Assembly (NCBI RefSeq): GCF_003058225.1
Contig: NZ_QBUG01000003.1
Span: forward strand, 372,001-436,000
Origin: Promicromonospora sp. AC04
Lineage (GTDB): Bacteria; Actinomycetota; Actinomycetes; Actinomycetales; Cellulomonadaceae
Direction of reading: 5' to 3'
Length of the DNA: 64,000 nt
This document shows positions 31,086 through 39,614 of this stretch, in pieces; the first letter of the stretch is position 1; the number at the start of each line of letters is the position of its first letter. The notes under the pieces were generated by a model, which was not told where the DNA came from, ran no database searches, and saw nothing but the letters and a program-made list of their open reading frames with translations. The position numbers and the translations under genes were made by a program.

Positions 31086-33629
31086 GTGGCGAACTGGAGT
31101 CCCCCTCCGATCTGGCCGCAGACGCCCCGACGCCGGCAGGGCATCTGGAACTACCCCCGGCCGCACCGCACGGGGATCCGCGCCTGGGTCCCGTCGTGGC
31201 GAGTTGTCGTCGGTACCGTACTGACCGGGATGTCGCTGGTTGTCGGCGTGTTCACCGCCGGGTGGATTGGCTGGGCGGTCCCATCGGAGCGCCCCGAGAT
31301 CGGCTCGGAGACCACTACCGTCTACTACGCGAACGGCCAGGTCATGGGCAAGTTCGCGGCCGTGGACCGGACCATCCGGTCCCTCGACGAGTTTCCCGCG
31401 TTCGTGCCCGCGGCCGTCCTGGCATCCGAGGACCAGAACTTCGAGAACCACATGGGCGTCGACCCGGTGGGCATCGTCCGCTCACTGGTCAACAACGTGA
31501 CCGGCGGGGCCCAGCAGGGCGCGTCCACGCTGACGCAGCAGTACGTGGAGAACACCTACTTCCAGCCGGGGCAGTCGAGCTACGCGGACAAGTTCCGCGA
31601 GATCGTCCTCGCCCTGAAGGTGGACCAGGAGAAGTCGAAGGACGAGATCCTCGAGGGCTACCTGAACAGCATCTACCTGGGCCGCGGCGCCTACGGGTTC
31701 GAGGCTGCGGCGAAGGCGTACTTCGACAAGCCGGCGGCCGAGCTCACCGTCTCCGAGACCGCGATGCTGGTGGGGATCATCCCGTCGCCGTCGTACTGGG
31801 ACCCCCGGTTCGGTGAGGAGTCGCGGGCCATCGCCGAGGCGAGGTGGGCGCGCGTGCTGCGGAACATGGCCGAGACGGGGGCCATCACCGAGGAGGAGCG
31901 CAAGTCCGCCACCTTCCCCGAGCCGGTCGAGTACAAGCCGGTGTCGCGCGCGGGTCAGGTGGGATACCTGCTCGAAGAGGTCCGCAAGGAGCTCGCGGAG
32001 CAAGGTATCGCCGAGGACGATCTCATGAAGAACGGGTATGAGATCCAGACGACCATCAACCCGAAGTGGCAGAAGGCGGCGGTCACTGCGGCGAACACCA
32101 TCCCGTACGACGGCGACAACCCCGCGTCGAAGGGACTTGGTGTCTCGATCGTGTCGGTCGATCCCGCGGACGGGTCCATCCGCGCCCTCTACGGCGGCAA
32201 GGACTACGAGAAGGTCCAGTTCAACGCCGCCACCGACGGCAAGGCGCAGCCCGGCTCCACGTTCAAGCCGTTCACGCTCATAGGCGCGCTCGAAGAGGGG
32301 CACGAGCTCAACGAGCGCTTCACGGGAAACAGCCCGATGCAGATCCCGGGCTGGAGCGTGCTCAACAAGGAGACCGGGGTCGAGGAAGAGGTGGAGCTCA
32401 CGAACTTCGGCACCGAGGAGGGCGGCGAGTCGTTCGGTGAGATCGACCTGATCGACGCCACGGCGAACTCGGTCAACACGGTCTACGCGCAGCTCAACGT
32501 GGCGATCGGGCCGGAGAAGTCGCAGGACGTCGCGATCCGCGCTGGGATTCCCAAGGAGTCCACGAACGCCCAGCTGTCCAACGTGCTCGGCACCGAGTCG
32601 GTGCGCGCCGTCGACCTCGCGGGCGCGTACGCCACCTTCGCCGCCCAGGGCACGCGGAGCGAGACGCACATGGTGACGTCGGTGACCGAGGGCGACAAGC
32701 TCATCTACGAGTGGGACAAGGTGCCCGTCACGGGCGCCATCAGCTCCGAAGTCATGGCCAAGGCGACGTACGCGATGGAGCAGGTGGTCGAGGAGGGTTC
32801 CGGCGCTACGGCGCAGGAGCTCGGGCGTCCCGTTGCAGGCAAGACCGGGTCCACCAACGGGAACAAGTCGGCGTGGTTCGCCGGCTACATCCCGCAGCTC
32901 GCGACGGTCGTGGGTCTCTACCAGAGCGACGAAAACGGGGACCAGGCCTCGATCACCCCGTTCGGCGAGTGGGCGGACGGCAGCATCACCGGTGCCACGT
33001 GGCCGGTCACGGCGTGGACCGAGTACATGAAGCTGGTGACCGAGGGCATGGAGGTCAAGGAGTTCCCGGAGTACGAGCCGCCGCTCCCGTTGCCGTCGCC
33101 CTCGCCGACACCTTCGCCCACGCCGACTCCGACGGACAACCCGAATGACAAGGTGAGAGTCCCGACCGGGCTGGTCGGTCAGCAGTTCGCGTGGGTCGCG
33201 TCCGCGCTCGCGGGCGTCCAGCTCATCCCGCAGCAGGTGGACGTCGAGAGCGACCAGCCCGTTGGCACCGTGCTCTCCGTGCAGAACGAGGGCCAAGAGG
33301 TGAAGCGGAACTCGACCATCAGGGTCGAGGTCTCGTCGGGGCCGACTGAAGAGACCACGACAGTGCCGAGCGGCCTTGTCGGGGGCGACGAGGGCAACGC
33401 CGAGCGGCAGCTCCAGCGCGCGGGACTCGAGGCGGCCATCGAGTACCAGTCCTCCGAGACCGTGGCAGAAGGCACCGTCATGGACGTCAATCCGGACGAG
33501 GGCGCTACTGTGACCGCGGGCAGCCAGGTGCAGGTGATCGTCTCCTCGGGTACGGCAGTGTTCCCCAGCAGTGACCCGAGCGCCACGCCGACAGGCAACG
33601 GGAACGGGGGCGGAGGCGGTGGTGGTTAG
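31086..33629 (+). CDS. Bifunctional penicillin-binding protein with PASTA domains (PBP1, copy 2)
   Basis: An 847-residue paralogue of the preceding PBP with the same order: WSPPPIWPQTPRRRQGIWNY cytosolic start, transmembrane helix, GT51 domain with Glu115 in SEDQNF, transpeptidase with Ser391 in STFK, SVN from 462 and KTG from 586, Pro-rich linker and two PASTA domains. All catalytic residues are intact in both copies. The tail is Gly-rich. The GTG at 31086 has a GAGGAAG site. The two N-termini are nearly identical for about 25 residues while the rest has diverged, so the duplication is old. A UUCG-loop terminator separates it from rpsF. Confidence 0.93.
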   Translation: MANWSPPPIWPQTPRRRQGIWNYPRPHRTGIRAWVPSWRVVVGTVLTGMSLVVGVFTAGWIGWAVPSERPEIGSETTTVYYANGQVMGKFAAVDRTIRSLDEFPAFVPAAVLASEDQNFENHMGVDPVGIVRSLVNNVTGGAQQGASTLTQQYVENTYFQPGQSSYADKFREIVLALKVDQEKSKDEILEGYLNSIYLGRGAYGFEAAAKAYFDKPAAELTVSETAMLVGIIPSPSYWDPRFGEESRAIAEARWARVLRNMAETGAITEEERKSATFPEPVEYKPVSRAGQVGYLLEEVRKELAEQGIAEDDLMKNGYEIQTTINPKWQKAAVTAANTIPYDGDNPASKGLGVSIVSVDPADGSIRALYGGKDYEKVQFNAATDGKAQPGSTFKPFTLIGALEEGHELNERFTGNSPMQIPGWSVLNKETGVEEEVELTNFGTEEGGESFGEIDLIDATANSVNTVYAQLNVAIGPEKSQDVAIRAGIPKESTNAQLSNVLGTESVRAVDLAGAYATFAAQGTRSETHMVTSVTEGDKLIYEWDKVPVTGAISSEVMAKATYAMEQVVEEGSGATAQELGRPVAGKTGSTNGNKSAWFAGYIPQLATVVGLYQSDENGDQASITPFGEWADGSITGATWPVTAWTEYMKLVTEGMEVKEFPEYEPPLPLPSPSPTPSPTPTPTDNPNDKVRVPTGLVGQQFAWVASALAGVQLIPQQVDVESDQPVGTVLSVQNEGQEVKRNSTIRVEVSSGPTEETTTVPSGLVGGDEGNAERQLQRAGLEAAIEYQSSETVAEGTVMDVNPDEGATVTAGSQVQVIVSSGTAVFPSSDPSATPTGNGNGGGGGGG

Positions 33630-33655
33630 CAGCCGCCGTCGCCGGAGCCCGTGAT

Positions 33656-33689
33656 TGAGGGGCCGTCTCCTTCGGGAGGCGGCCCCTCA
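33656..33689 (+). terminator. Terminator between PBP copy 2 and rpsF
   Basis: A 15-bp stem with one G·T pair (33656–33670 with 33675–33689) is closed by a TTCG tetraloop, 27 bp after the PBP stop. No T-tract follows. UUCG loops give very stable hairpins. Confidence 0.75.
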
Positions 33690-33778
33690 GCCGTGGCCGT
33701 GGCCCGACGGCGGACGGCGGGGGATCGCCTGTGAGAGGGGTCTCGCCCGCTCGATTCCGCCGTCGTGCACATGGCGGG

Positions 33779-33784
33779 TAGGCT
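33779..33784 (+). promoter_or_regulatory. Probable -10 box of the rpsF operon
   Basis: TAGGCT lies 72 bp upstream of the rpsF ATG, downstream of the terminator and in the only open intergenic space. The same hexamer occurs before several other genes here. No clear -35 was identified. Confidence 0.4.
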
Positions 33785-33855
33785 TGGCCCTTGCTGTGAA
33801 CCCTCCTGTCACGGAACGACCGTGACCGCTGAGACCAGAGGAGGTGGGTATACAC

Positions 33856-34146
33856 ATGCGTCAGTACGAACTGATGGTGATCCTGGACCCGGAGGTCGAG
33901 GAGCGCACCGTTGCCCCGTCGCTCGACAAGTACCTGTCGGTCATCACGACCGAGGGTGGCACCGTTGACAAGGTGGACATCTGGGGTCGCCGCCGCTTGG
34001 CGTTCGACATCACGAAGAAGTCCGAGGGCATCTACGCCGTGGTCGACTTCACCGCGACGTCTGCTACCGCCAAGGAGCTGGACCGCCAGCTCGGCCTCAA
34101 CGAGGTCGTGCTCCGGACCAAGATCCTGCGCACCGGCGACAAGTGA
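33856..34146 (+). CDS. rpsF: 30S ribosomal protein S6
   Basis: A 96-residue S6 protein, which binds the central domain of 16S rRNA together with S18. [19 protein letters not shown] and the [11 protein letters not shown] and YAVVDFTA strands are typical. The ATG at 33856 has an AGGAGGTG site 9 bp upstream; the in-frame start at 33844 would fall inside that site. First gene of the rpsF–ssb–rpsR–rplI operon. Confidence 0.97.
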   Translation: MRQYELMVILDPEVEERTVAPSLDKYLSVITTEGGTVDKVDIWGRRRLAFDITKKSEGIYAVVDFTATSATAKELDRQLGLNEVVLRTKILRTGDK

Positions 34147-34257
34147 GTCGTCGGGACTGAACCCTCCTACGCCCGCGCGAGTGTCAGTGGTTCGTGGTTG
34201 CATTCACCGCGAACCCACGTACCGCGTACGGAACGTCGACTGAATCGAGGAATTGGC

Positions 34258-34803
34258 ATGGCTGGTGAAACTGTCATCACAGTGATCGGGAACCTCACCG
34301 GGGACCCCGAACTGCGCTTCACCCCTTCAGGTGCGGCGGTCGCCAACTTCACGGTGGCGTCGACCCCGCGGACCTTCGACCGCCAGAGCAACGAGTGGAA
34401 GGACGGGGAGACCCTGTTCATGCGCTGCTCGATCTGGCGCGAGGCCGCGGAGAGCGTCGCGGAGTCGCTGACCAAGGGCACGCGCGTCATCGCGCAGGGT
34501 CGCCTGGTCCAGCGCTCCTACGAGACCCGTGAGGGCGAGAAGCGCACCGTCGTCGAGCTGCAGGTGGACGAGATCGGTCCGTCCCTGCGCTACGCCACGG
34601 CCAAGGTCACCCGGGCCCAGCGGTCCGGTGGTGGCGGCTTCGGTGGCGGTGGCGGTGGCTACAACGGAGGCGGCGGCCAGCAGGGCGGCGGCTCCGGTGG
34701 AGGATTCAGCTCTTCCGGTGGCGGTCAGAGCAATGACGACCCGTGGGCCACGGCAGGCCCGGCGTCGTCCGGTGGTTCGTTCTCGGACGACCCGCCGTTC
34801 TGA
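34258..34803 (+). CDS. ssb: Single-stranded DNA-binding protein
   Basis: A 181-residue SSB. The OB fold covers about residues 1–115 ([20 protein letters not shown], then [20 protein letters not shown] and [19 protein letters not shown]). A Gly-rich disordered linker follows (about 120–165), and the acidic tip ends DDPPF, the docking site for replication and repair partners. The ATG at 34258 begins at the family start. It lies between rpsF and rpsR as usual. Confidence 0.97.
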   Translation: MAGETVITVIGNLTGDPELRFTPSGAAVANFTVASTPRTFDRQSNEWKDGETLFMRCSIWREAAESVAESLTKGTRVIAQGRLVQRSYETREGEKRTVVELQVDEIGPSLRYATAKVTRAQRSGGGGFGGGGGGYNGGGGQQGGGSGGGFSSSGGGQSNDDPWATAGPASSGGSFSDDPPF

Positions 34804-34882
34804 TCGGCACCACCCAGTTCACCTTTTTTGCTCGCACGGCCCGCCAGGCCGAGTGAGCAGCACCTGACAAAGGAGCAACACC

Positions 34883-35119
34883 ATGGCGAAGCCTGTGGTG
34901 CGCAAGCCCAAGAAGAAGATCAACCCGCTGAAGTCGGCGAAGATCAACAACATCGACTACAAGGACACGGCGCTCCTGCGCAAGTTCATCTCCGACCGCG
35001 GGAAGATCCGTGCGCGTCGTGTCACCGGCGTCTCCGTGCAGGAGCAGCGTCAGATCGCGAAGGCCGTGAAGAACGCCCGCGAGATGGCCCTGCTGCCGTA
35101 CACGTCGACGGCTCGCTGA
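34883..35119 (+). CDS. rpsR: 30S ribosomal protein S18
   Basis: A 78-residue S18. The core reads [20 protein letters not shown] followed by [20 protein letters not shown], with the basic N-terminus of actinobacterial S18. There are no CxxC zinc motifs, so it is the zinc-independent (C-minus) form. The ATG at 34883 follows AAAGGAG. Confidence 0.97.
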   Translation: MAKPVVRKPKKKINPLKSAKINNIDYKDTALLRKFISDRGKIRARRVTGVSVQEQRQIAKAVKNAREMALLPYTSTAR

Positions 35120-35136
35120 GGAAGGGATCGAGAACA

Positions 35137-35586
35137 ATGGCAAAGCTGATCCTGACCCACGAGGTGACCGGCCTGGGTGAGCCCGGCGACGTGGTTGAGG
35201 TCAAGGACGGGTACGCCCGTAACTTCCTCATCCCGCGCTCGCTGGCGACGCCCTGGACCAAGGGCGCCGAGTCCGACATCAACGCGATCCGCAAGGCTCG
35301 CAAGAGCCGCGAGGTCGCATCGCTGGACGACGCGAAGGCACTGGCCGACTCGCTGTCCGCGAAGCCGGTAGTCGTCGCTGCGAACGCCGGCCCCGGTGGC
35401 CGTCTGTTCGGTGCGGTGACCACGGCGGACATCGCCGGTGCGGTTGCCGCTGCCGGCGGCCCGTCCGTCGACAAGCGCAAGATCGAGATCGGTCAGTCCA
35501 TCAAGGCGACCGGTGACTACACCGTGTCGATCCGCCTGCACCCTGAGGTGTCGGCCAAGATCGGCGTGAAGGTCGTCGCCGACTGA
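35137..35586 (+). CDS. rplI: 50S ribosomal protein L9
   Basis: A 149-residue two-domain L9. The N-terminal rRNA-binding domain has [20 protein letters not shown], then a long connecting helix, then the C-terminal domain ending [12 protein letters not shown]. The ATG at 35137 follows GAGGAAGGG, 17 bp after rpsR. A strong terminator follows at 35632, so the operon ends here without MATE and dnaB. Confidence 0.97.
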   Translation: MAKLILTHEVTGLGEPGDVVEVKDGYARNFLIPRSLATPWTKGAESDINAIRKARKSREVASLDDAKALADSLSAKPVVVAANAGPGGRLFGAVTTADIAGAVAAAGGPSVDKRKIEIGQSIKATGDYTVSIRLHPEVSAKIGVKVVAD

Positions 35587-35631
35587 GCTTCGGCTCGGTT
35601 GATCGTTTGACTGCGCGGTCGTCTGATCGCG

Positions 35632-35669
35632 AGAAGCCCCGGTTCCCCTGTGTGGGAGCCGGGGCTTCT
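35632..35669. terminator. Terminator between rplI and the convergent glycosidase gene
   Basis: AGAAGCCCCGG (35632–35642) pairs perfectly with 35659–35669, and a second inner stem CCC/GGG shortens the loop. It lies 45 bp after rplI and 18 bp from the end of the convergent gene, so it likely serves both strands. Confidence 0.85.
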
Positions 35670-35687
35670 GTGTGCGTGGTGCCAGGT

Positions 35688-37160
35688 CTACGGCTCCGGC
35701 AGGATGTCCGACTCGTTCGAGAGCAGCGCGTCCAGCGTCAGGGCCGCGGTCCAGGAGAACTGGCAGGTTCCCCGGCCGGCCCCCGTGTCAGGGTCCACGT
35801 ACTCGGGAAACCCCTCTGGTGCGGCGACGGCGAAATGCTCCCGCAGGCGAGCTGCCAGGTCGTCGCGGCCCAGTGCCCGGACGGCGCGCAGCAGCAGCCA
35901 CGACATGTTGAACCACGCGGGTCCCCGCCAGTACAGCGCGGGGTCGAACGCCGGGTCCTTGCGCGAGGTGCTCGGCACGAACGGCCCGCCGCCGAGGAAC
36001 CCGGCGCCGGTGAGCGTCGCGAGCATCCGCTCGGCCCGTCCGGCCCTGACTGATGCGGCCAGGAGCAGCGGGACCAAGCCGTTCACTGTTGCCCGGCGAA
36101 CTTGCTCCCCGGTCGTGTCGTCCAATGCCACGTACAGCCCGAGCTCCTCGTCCCAGAGGTGCTCGTCCATCGCGGCGATCACTCGAGCGGCGGCTGCCTC
36201 GTGCGCTCTGCTCCCGAGGCTCGACGACGTGCCGCCGTCGTCGTCCGATGGCGTGTCGTCGCCGGTACCCGACGGCCCTGGACCTCCAGGGCCGGGCAGC
36301 ACGCCGCGGGCAGTATCTGGTCGGCTTCCATGGCCACGTTCCTGCCCGCCTCCTGCGTCCGGCAGCGACTGCGCCATCCGGGCCAGGGCGAGCTCCGAGA
36401 CCGCTAGTACCGAGCTGAACAGGGGGCAGACCATGGCGAAGCCGATGGGGACGTCGTCGGCGCAGCCTGCGTCACGGTAGGTCTCGGCGAGCCGGTAGTA
36501 GCGCCGGTAGTCACGGCTGCCAGGGCGTTCGCCGGCCCCCGCGTGCTGTAGATCCGGGCGCTGGATGGGGGTGCGCGCCTCCGGTGGCACACGTTCGAGC
36601 GCGTCGTCCCACAGGGGCGAGTTGTCGGTGCCGGTCTCCCACGGATGCTTCGTCACCGGCAGGCCGACGCCGCCCGCGCGCCGGACGTGCAGGTATTCAT
36701 GCCAACGCGCGAGTCGCGGGTACACCCACGCGAGGAATCCCTCCCGCGCGGAACCGGCCGGATCCGCGCAGTGCACCAGCCACGCGGCCCAGGCGTGCAT
36801 CGGCGGCTGCACAAGCCCGGAGGTCGCCGGCCTCGGCAGCGCCGATTCCGCCGCCGCCCCGGCCGCCGCGCGTTCCGGCCGCCAGAAGCCGGGCCCGGGG
36901 GCGTAGTCGTCGTCGCGTCCGACGTCGTAGACGATCTGCGGCACGCGCCCGTCGGACCACTGGGCGTCGAGGAGCGCGACCAGCTCCGCCCGGGCGCGCG
37001 CCGGCTCACGGTGCCGGGTGCCGATCGCGATGAACGCCGAGTCCCAGCTCCACTGGTGCGGGTACAGCCCCGTGGCCGGGACGGTGTGCCGGCCGGTCCA
37101 GTTGGTGTCGAGGACGCGGGCGGCGGCGTCGGCGGCGTCTTCCCGCAAGTCCTTGTGCAT
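35688..37160 (-). CDS. MGH1-like (alpha/alpha)6-barrel glycoside hydrolase
   Basis: A 490-residue cytosolic protein of the mannosylglycerate-hydrolase/GH63-like barrel group. Typical stretches are GLYPHQWSWDSAFIAIGTRH (holding the catalytic-region Asp), WSDGRVPQIVYD, WNMSWLLLRA and FPEYVDPDTG. An insertion of about 45 residues rich in Gly, Pro, Asp and Ser (near 275–320) interrupts the barrel between helices; it looks disordered. The ATG at 37160 is preferred over 37190, whose extra residues (HLCLAYCRK) are not family-like. It is divergent from the carbohydrate ABC operon with only 60 bp between, so it probably acts on the imported glycoside; the substrate is unknown. Confidence 0.78.
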   Translation of the reverse strand: MHKDLREDAADAAARVLDTNWTGRHTVPATGLYPHQWSWDSAFIAIGTRHREPARARAELVALLDAQWSDGRVPQIVYDVGRDDDYAPGPGFWRPERAAAGAAAESALPRPATSGLVQPPMHAWAAWLVHCADPAGSAREGFLAWVYPRLARWHEYLHVRRAGGVGLPVTKHPWETGTDNSPLWDDALERVPPEARTPIQRPDLQHAGAGERPGSRDYRRYYRLAETYRDAGCADDVPIGFAMVCPLFSSVLAVSELALARMAQSLPDAGGGQERGHGSRPDTARGVLPGPGGPGPSGTGDDTPSDDDGGTSSSLGSRAHEAAAARVIAAMDEHLWDEELGLYVALDDTTGEQVRRATVNGLVPLLLAASVRAGRAERMLATLTGAGFLGGGPFVPSTSRKDPAFDPALYWRGPAWFNMSWLLLRAVRALGRDDLAARLREHFAVAAPEGFPEYVDPDTGAGRGTCQFSWTAALTLDALLSNESDILPEP

Positions 37161-37170
37161 CTTCCGACAA

Positions 37171-37176
37171 TAGGCT
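37171..37176 (+). promoter_or_regulatory. -10-like box in the 60-bp divergent promoter of the carbohydrate locus
   Basis: TAGGCT in the 60-bp space between the glycosidase and the SBP gene is positioned about 45 bp before the SBP ATG. The whole gap is AT-richer than the genes and must hold both divergent promoters and any ROK or LacI operator. Confidence 0.4.
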
Positions 37177-37220
37177 AGACATAAGTGCAAGATCCACTCG
37201 CTCGATGACGAGGAGATGTC

Positions 37221-38624
37221 ATGCTCCGGCAGAACCGGGCGGCTACGGCCCGCCTGACGATCGCAGCGACGGCGGCCGCGGCCGCCGTCCTCACGCTCAC
37301 CGCCTGCGGCAGCGGCGGCCCCGAGTCCGACGGGACGATCACCGTCTGGACCGTCGAGACCCAGCCCGAGCGTCTCGCGATCCAGGAGGCCGCGATGGAC
37401 GCCTGGGCCGCGGACGCCGGCGTCGAGACCGAGCTGGTGCCGGTCGAGGAGGACCAGGTCTCCCAGCTCCTGTCCGCGGCGGCCCTGTCCGGCGAGGACA
37501 TGCCGGACGTGGTCAACGCGATCAGCCCCGGCCTGGTCCGGTCCTTCGACCGGGACGGCTACCTCGACCGCGACGCAGCGGCCGAGGTGGTCGAGGCGCT
37601 CGGCGAGGACACGTTCACGCCGTCGGCCCTGGAGCTGACGAGTGACGGCGACGAGCTGCTCGCGGTGCCCTCGGACGCCTGGCCGATGATGGTGTTCTAC
37701 CGCACCGACCTCTTCGAGGAGGCCGGCCTGGAGCCGCCCGCCACCTACGACGACCTGCGCGCGGCCGCCGAGGAGCTCACGACGAGCGGCCGGTACGGGA
37801 TCACGCTGTCCACGGACGCGGCCGACCCGTTCACCCAGCAGACGCTCGAGTTCCTGGCCCAGGGGAACGGCTGCGAGCTCGTGGACGACGCGGGGGAGGC
37901 GACCCTCGACAGCCCCGAGTGCACCGAGACGATCGAGCTGTACGGCGACCTGGCCAGCGAGTTCTCGCCGGAGGGCTCGCAGGGCGTCGAGTCCACGCGC
38001 TCCTCCTACTTCGCCGGGCAGGCGGCGATGACCGTCTGGTCCTCCTTCCTGCTCGACGAGATGGCCGGCCTGCGGGAGGAGTTCACGCCGTCGTGCGACG
38101 AGTGCGCCGACGACCCGGGCTGGCTCGCCGAGAACACCGGCGTGGTGCCCGTGGTGGAGGGGCCGTCCTCGGGTGGCGACGCCGCCGGCTACGTCGAGTT
38201 CGTGTCCTGGGGTATCACCGACGGTGCGGACCCGGAGACCACGGACTTCGTGGAGTACATGATGTCCGACGCCTACGTGGACTGGCTGGCCATGGCCCCC
38301 GAGGGCAAGGTGCCGGTGCGCACCGGCACGGCCGACAACAGAGGCGAGTACACGGACGCGTGGTCCGAGCTGGAGATCGGCGTCGACACCAAGGCGAAGT
38401 TCTCCGACGTCTGGCCCGCCGAGGTCACCGACACCCTGGCCGCGGCCCCCGAGTCCGCGGACCGCTGGGCGCTGCCGCAGGGTCAGGGCGCGATCCTGGG
38501 CCCGATCACGAGCGAGCTGCCGCTCGCCAAGGCGGCGGCCGACCTCGGGTCGGGCAGCATCGACGCCGCCGAGGCGCAGACAACCATGCAGGAAGCGGTC
38601 ACGGAGATCGCCACCCGCGACTGA
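37221..38624 (+). CDS. Family-1 carbohydrate ABC transporter substrate-binding lipoprotein
   Basis: A 467-residue extracellular sugar-binding protein (SBP_bac_1, CUT1 class). The lipobox is LTLTAC with lipidated Cys29. Family text includes SDGTITVWTVETQPERLAIQ, LAVPSDAWPMMVFYRTDLFE and PPATYDDLRAAAEEL. Two Cys pairs (LAQGNGCELVD–SPECTETI and PSCDECADDPGW) probably form disulfides. The ATG at 37221 follows GAGGAGAT. It leads SBP–permease–permease–ROK; a long inverted repeat after it probably makes SBP mRNA more abundant than the permease message. Confidence 0.92.
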   Translation: MLRQNRAATARLTIAATAAAAAVLTLTACGSGGPESDGTITVWTVETQPERLAIQEAAMDAWAADAGVETELVPVEEDQVSQLLSAAALSGEDMPDVVNAISPGLVRSFDRDGYLDRDAAAEVVEALGEDTFTPSALELTSDGDELLAVPSDAWPMMVFYRTDLFEEAGLEPPATYDDLRAAAEELTTSGRYGITLSTDAADPFTQQTLEFLAQGNGCELVDDAGEATLDSPECTETIELYGDLASEFSPEGSQGVESTRSSYFAGQAAMTVWSSFLLDEMAGLREEFTPSCDECADDPGWLAENTGVVPVVEGPSSGGDAAGYVEFVSWGITDGADPETTDFVEYMMSDAYVDWLAMAPEGKVPVRTGTADNRGEYTDAWSELEIGVDTKAKFSDVWPAEVTDTLAAAPESADRWALPQGQGAILGPITSELPLAKAAADLGSGSIDAAEAQTTMQEAVTEIATRD

Positions 38625-38632
38625 CGCCGTCG

Positions 38633-38693
38633 GTTGTGGGCGCGACCGTTGCGACTACGTGCCCGTTCTAGGCGCAACGATCGCGCCCACAAC
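38633..38693 (+). terminator. 21-bp inverted repeat between SBP and first permease
   Basis: Arms 38633–38653 and 38673–38693 match at 20 of 21 positions around a 19-bp loop. They begin 9 bp after the SBP stop and end 21 bp before the permease start. In ABC operons such hairpins act as partial terminators or 3' stabilisers that raise binding-protein levels. Confidence 0.65.
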
Positions 38694-38714
38694 GAAGTAA
38701 GGAGGGAGGTAGGG

Positions 38715-39614
38715 GTGGCTTCGAAGTTGCGGAGGTTCGAGAACCGGGACGGGGTCACGCTCGTCGCGCCCGTTGTGCTGGTGGTGGCCGCGATCATCGT
38801 GGTCCCCATCGTGTGGACCGTCGTGCTCTCGTTCCAGGACGCGCGCTACGTGGACGTGGCCCGCAACGGCCTGTTCAACGAGCTCACGCTCGACAACTAC
38901 GCGGACGTGCTCGCCTCGCCCGCGTTCTGGCAGGCGCTGCTCACCACCGTCCTGTACTCGGTGGCGACCACCGTCGGCTCGATAGCGGTGGGCCTCGTGG
39001 CGGCGCTCGCGTTCCGGGACCGGTTCCGCTTCCGTGCGCCGCTGCGCGCGGTGATGCTGCTCCCGTACGTGGCGCCGGTCGTCGCCACCACGTTCGTGTG
39101 GCAGGTGGCGCTGAACCCGCAGTACGGGGTGGTGAACGCGTTCGGCACGCAGGTGCTCGGGTGGGAGCACCCGGTCAACTTCCTCAGCTCCGCGCCCACG
39201 GCCCTGATCACCGTCATCGTCTACGACATCTGGCGGTACTTCCCGTTCGCGTTCATGTTCCTCGGGGCGGCCCTGACGGGCCTCAGCCGCGAGATCGAGG
39301 AGGCCGCGGTGGTCGACGGCGCCACTCCGGTGCAGAAGTTCTGGTTCATCGTGCTGCCCCAGCTGCTGCCCACGGTGGCGCTGCTGGTGCTGTTCCGCAT
39401 GGTCATGGCCTTCAACGAGTTCGACGACGTCTACCTGCTCACCGGTGGCGCCGCCGGCACCCAGGTCGCCTCGGTGCGGGTGTTCGAGCAGCTCACCGGG
39501 TCGAGCGACATCGGCGGCGCGAGCGCGACCGCCGCCGTGATGGCCGTGTTCCTGGGCGTCGCGCTGGTCATCTACCTGCGCCTGACCGCCCGGCAGCGGG
39601 AGGAGACACGATGA
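38715..39614 (+). CDS. Sugar ABC transporter permease, MalF type
   Basis: A 299-residue CUT1 permease with six predicted helices. The first reads LVAPVVLVVAAIIVVPIVWT and is followed by the usual SFQD. The coupling EAA loop is EEAAVVDGATPVQKFWFIVL. The GTG at 38715 has GGAGGGAGG upstream and sits right at the family start. Its stop overlaps the next ATG. Confidence 0.92.
   Translation: MASKLRRFENRDGVTLVAPVVLVVAAIIVVPIVWTVVLSFQDARYVDVARNGLFNELTLDNYADVLASPAFWQALLTTVLYSVATTVGSIAVGLVAALAFRDRFRFRAPLRAVMLLPYVAPVVATTFVWQVALNPQYGVVNAFGTQVLGWEHPVNFLSSAPTALITVIVYDIWRYFPFAFMFLGAALTGLSREIEEAAVVDGATPVQKFWFIVLPQLLPTVALLVLFRMVMAFNEFDDVYLLTGGAAGTQVASVRVFEQLTGSSDIGGASATAAVMAVFLGVALVIYLRLTARQREETR

Noticed and set aside
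31482-33296. 604-codon antisense frame in the second PBP gene
   Set aside because: It shows shadow composition only; all PBP motifs are on the plus strand.
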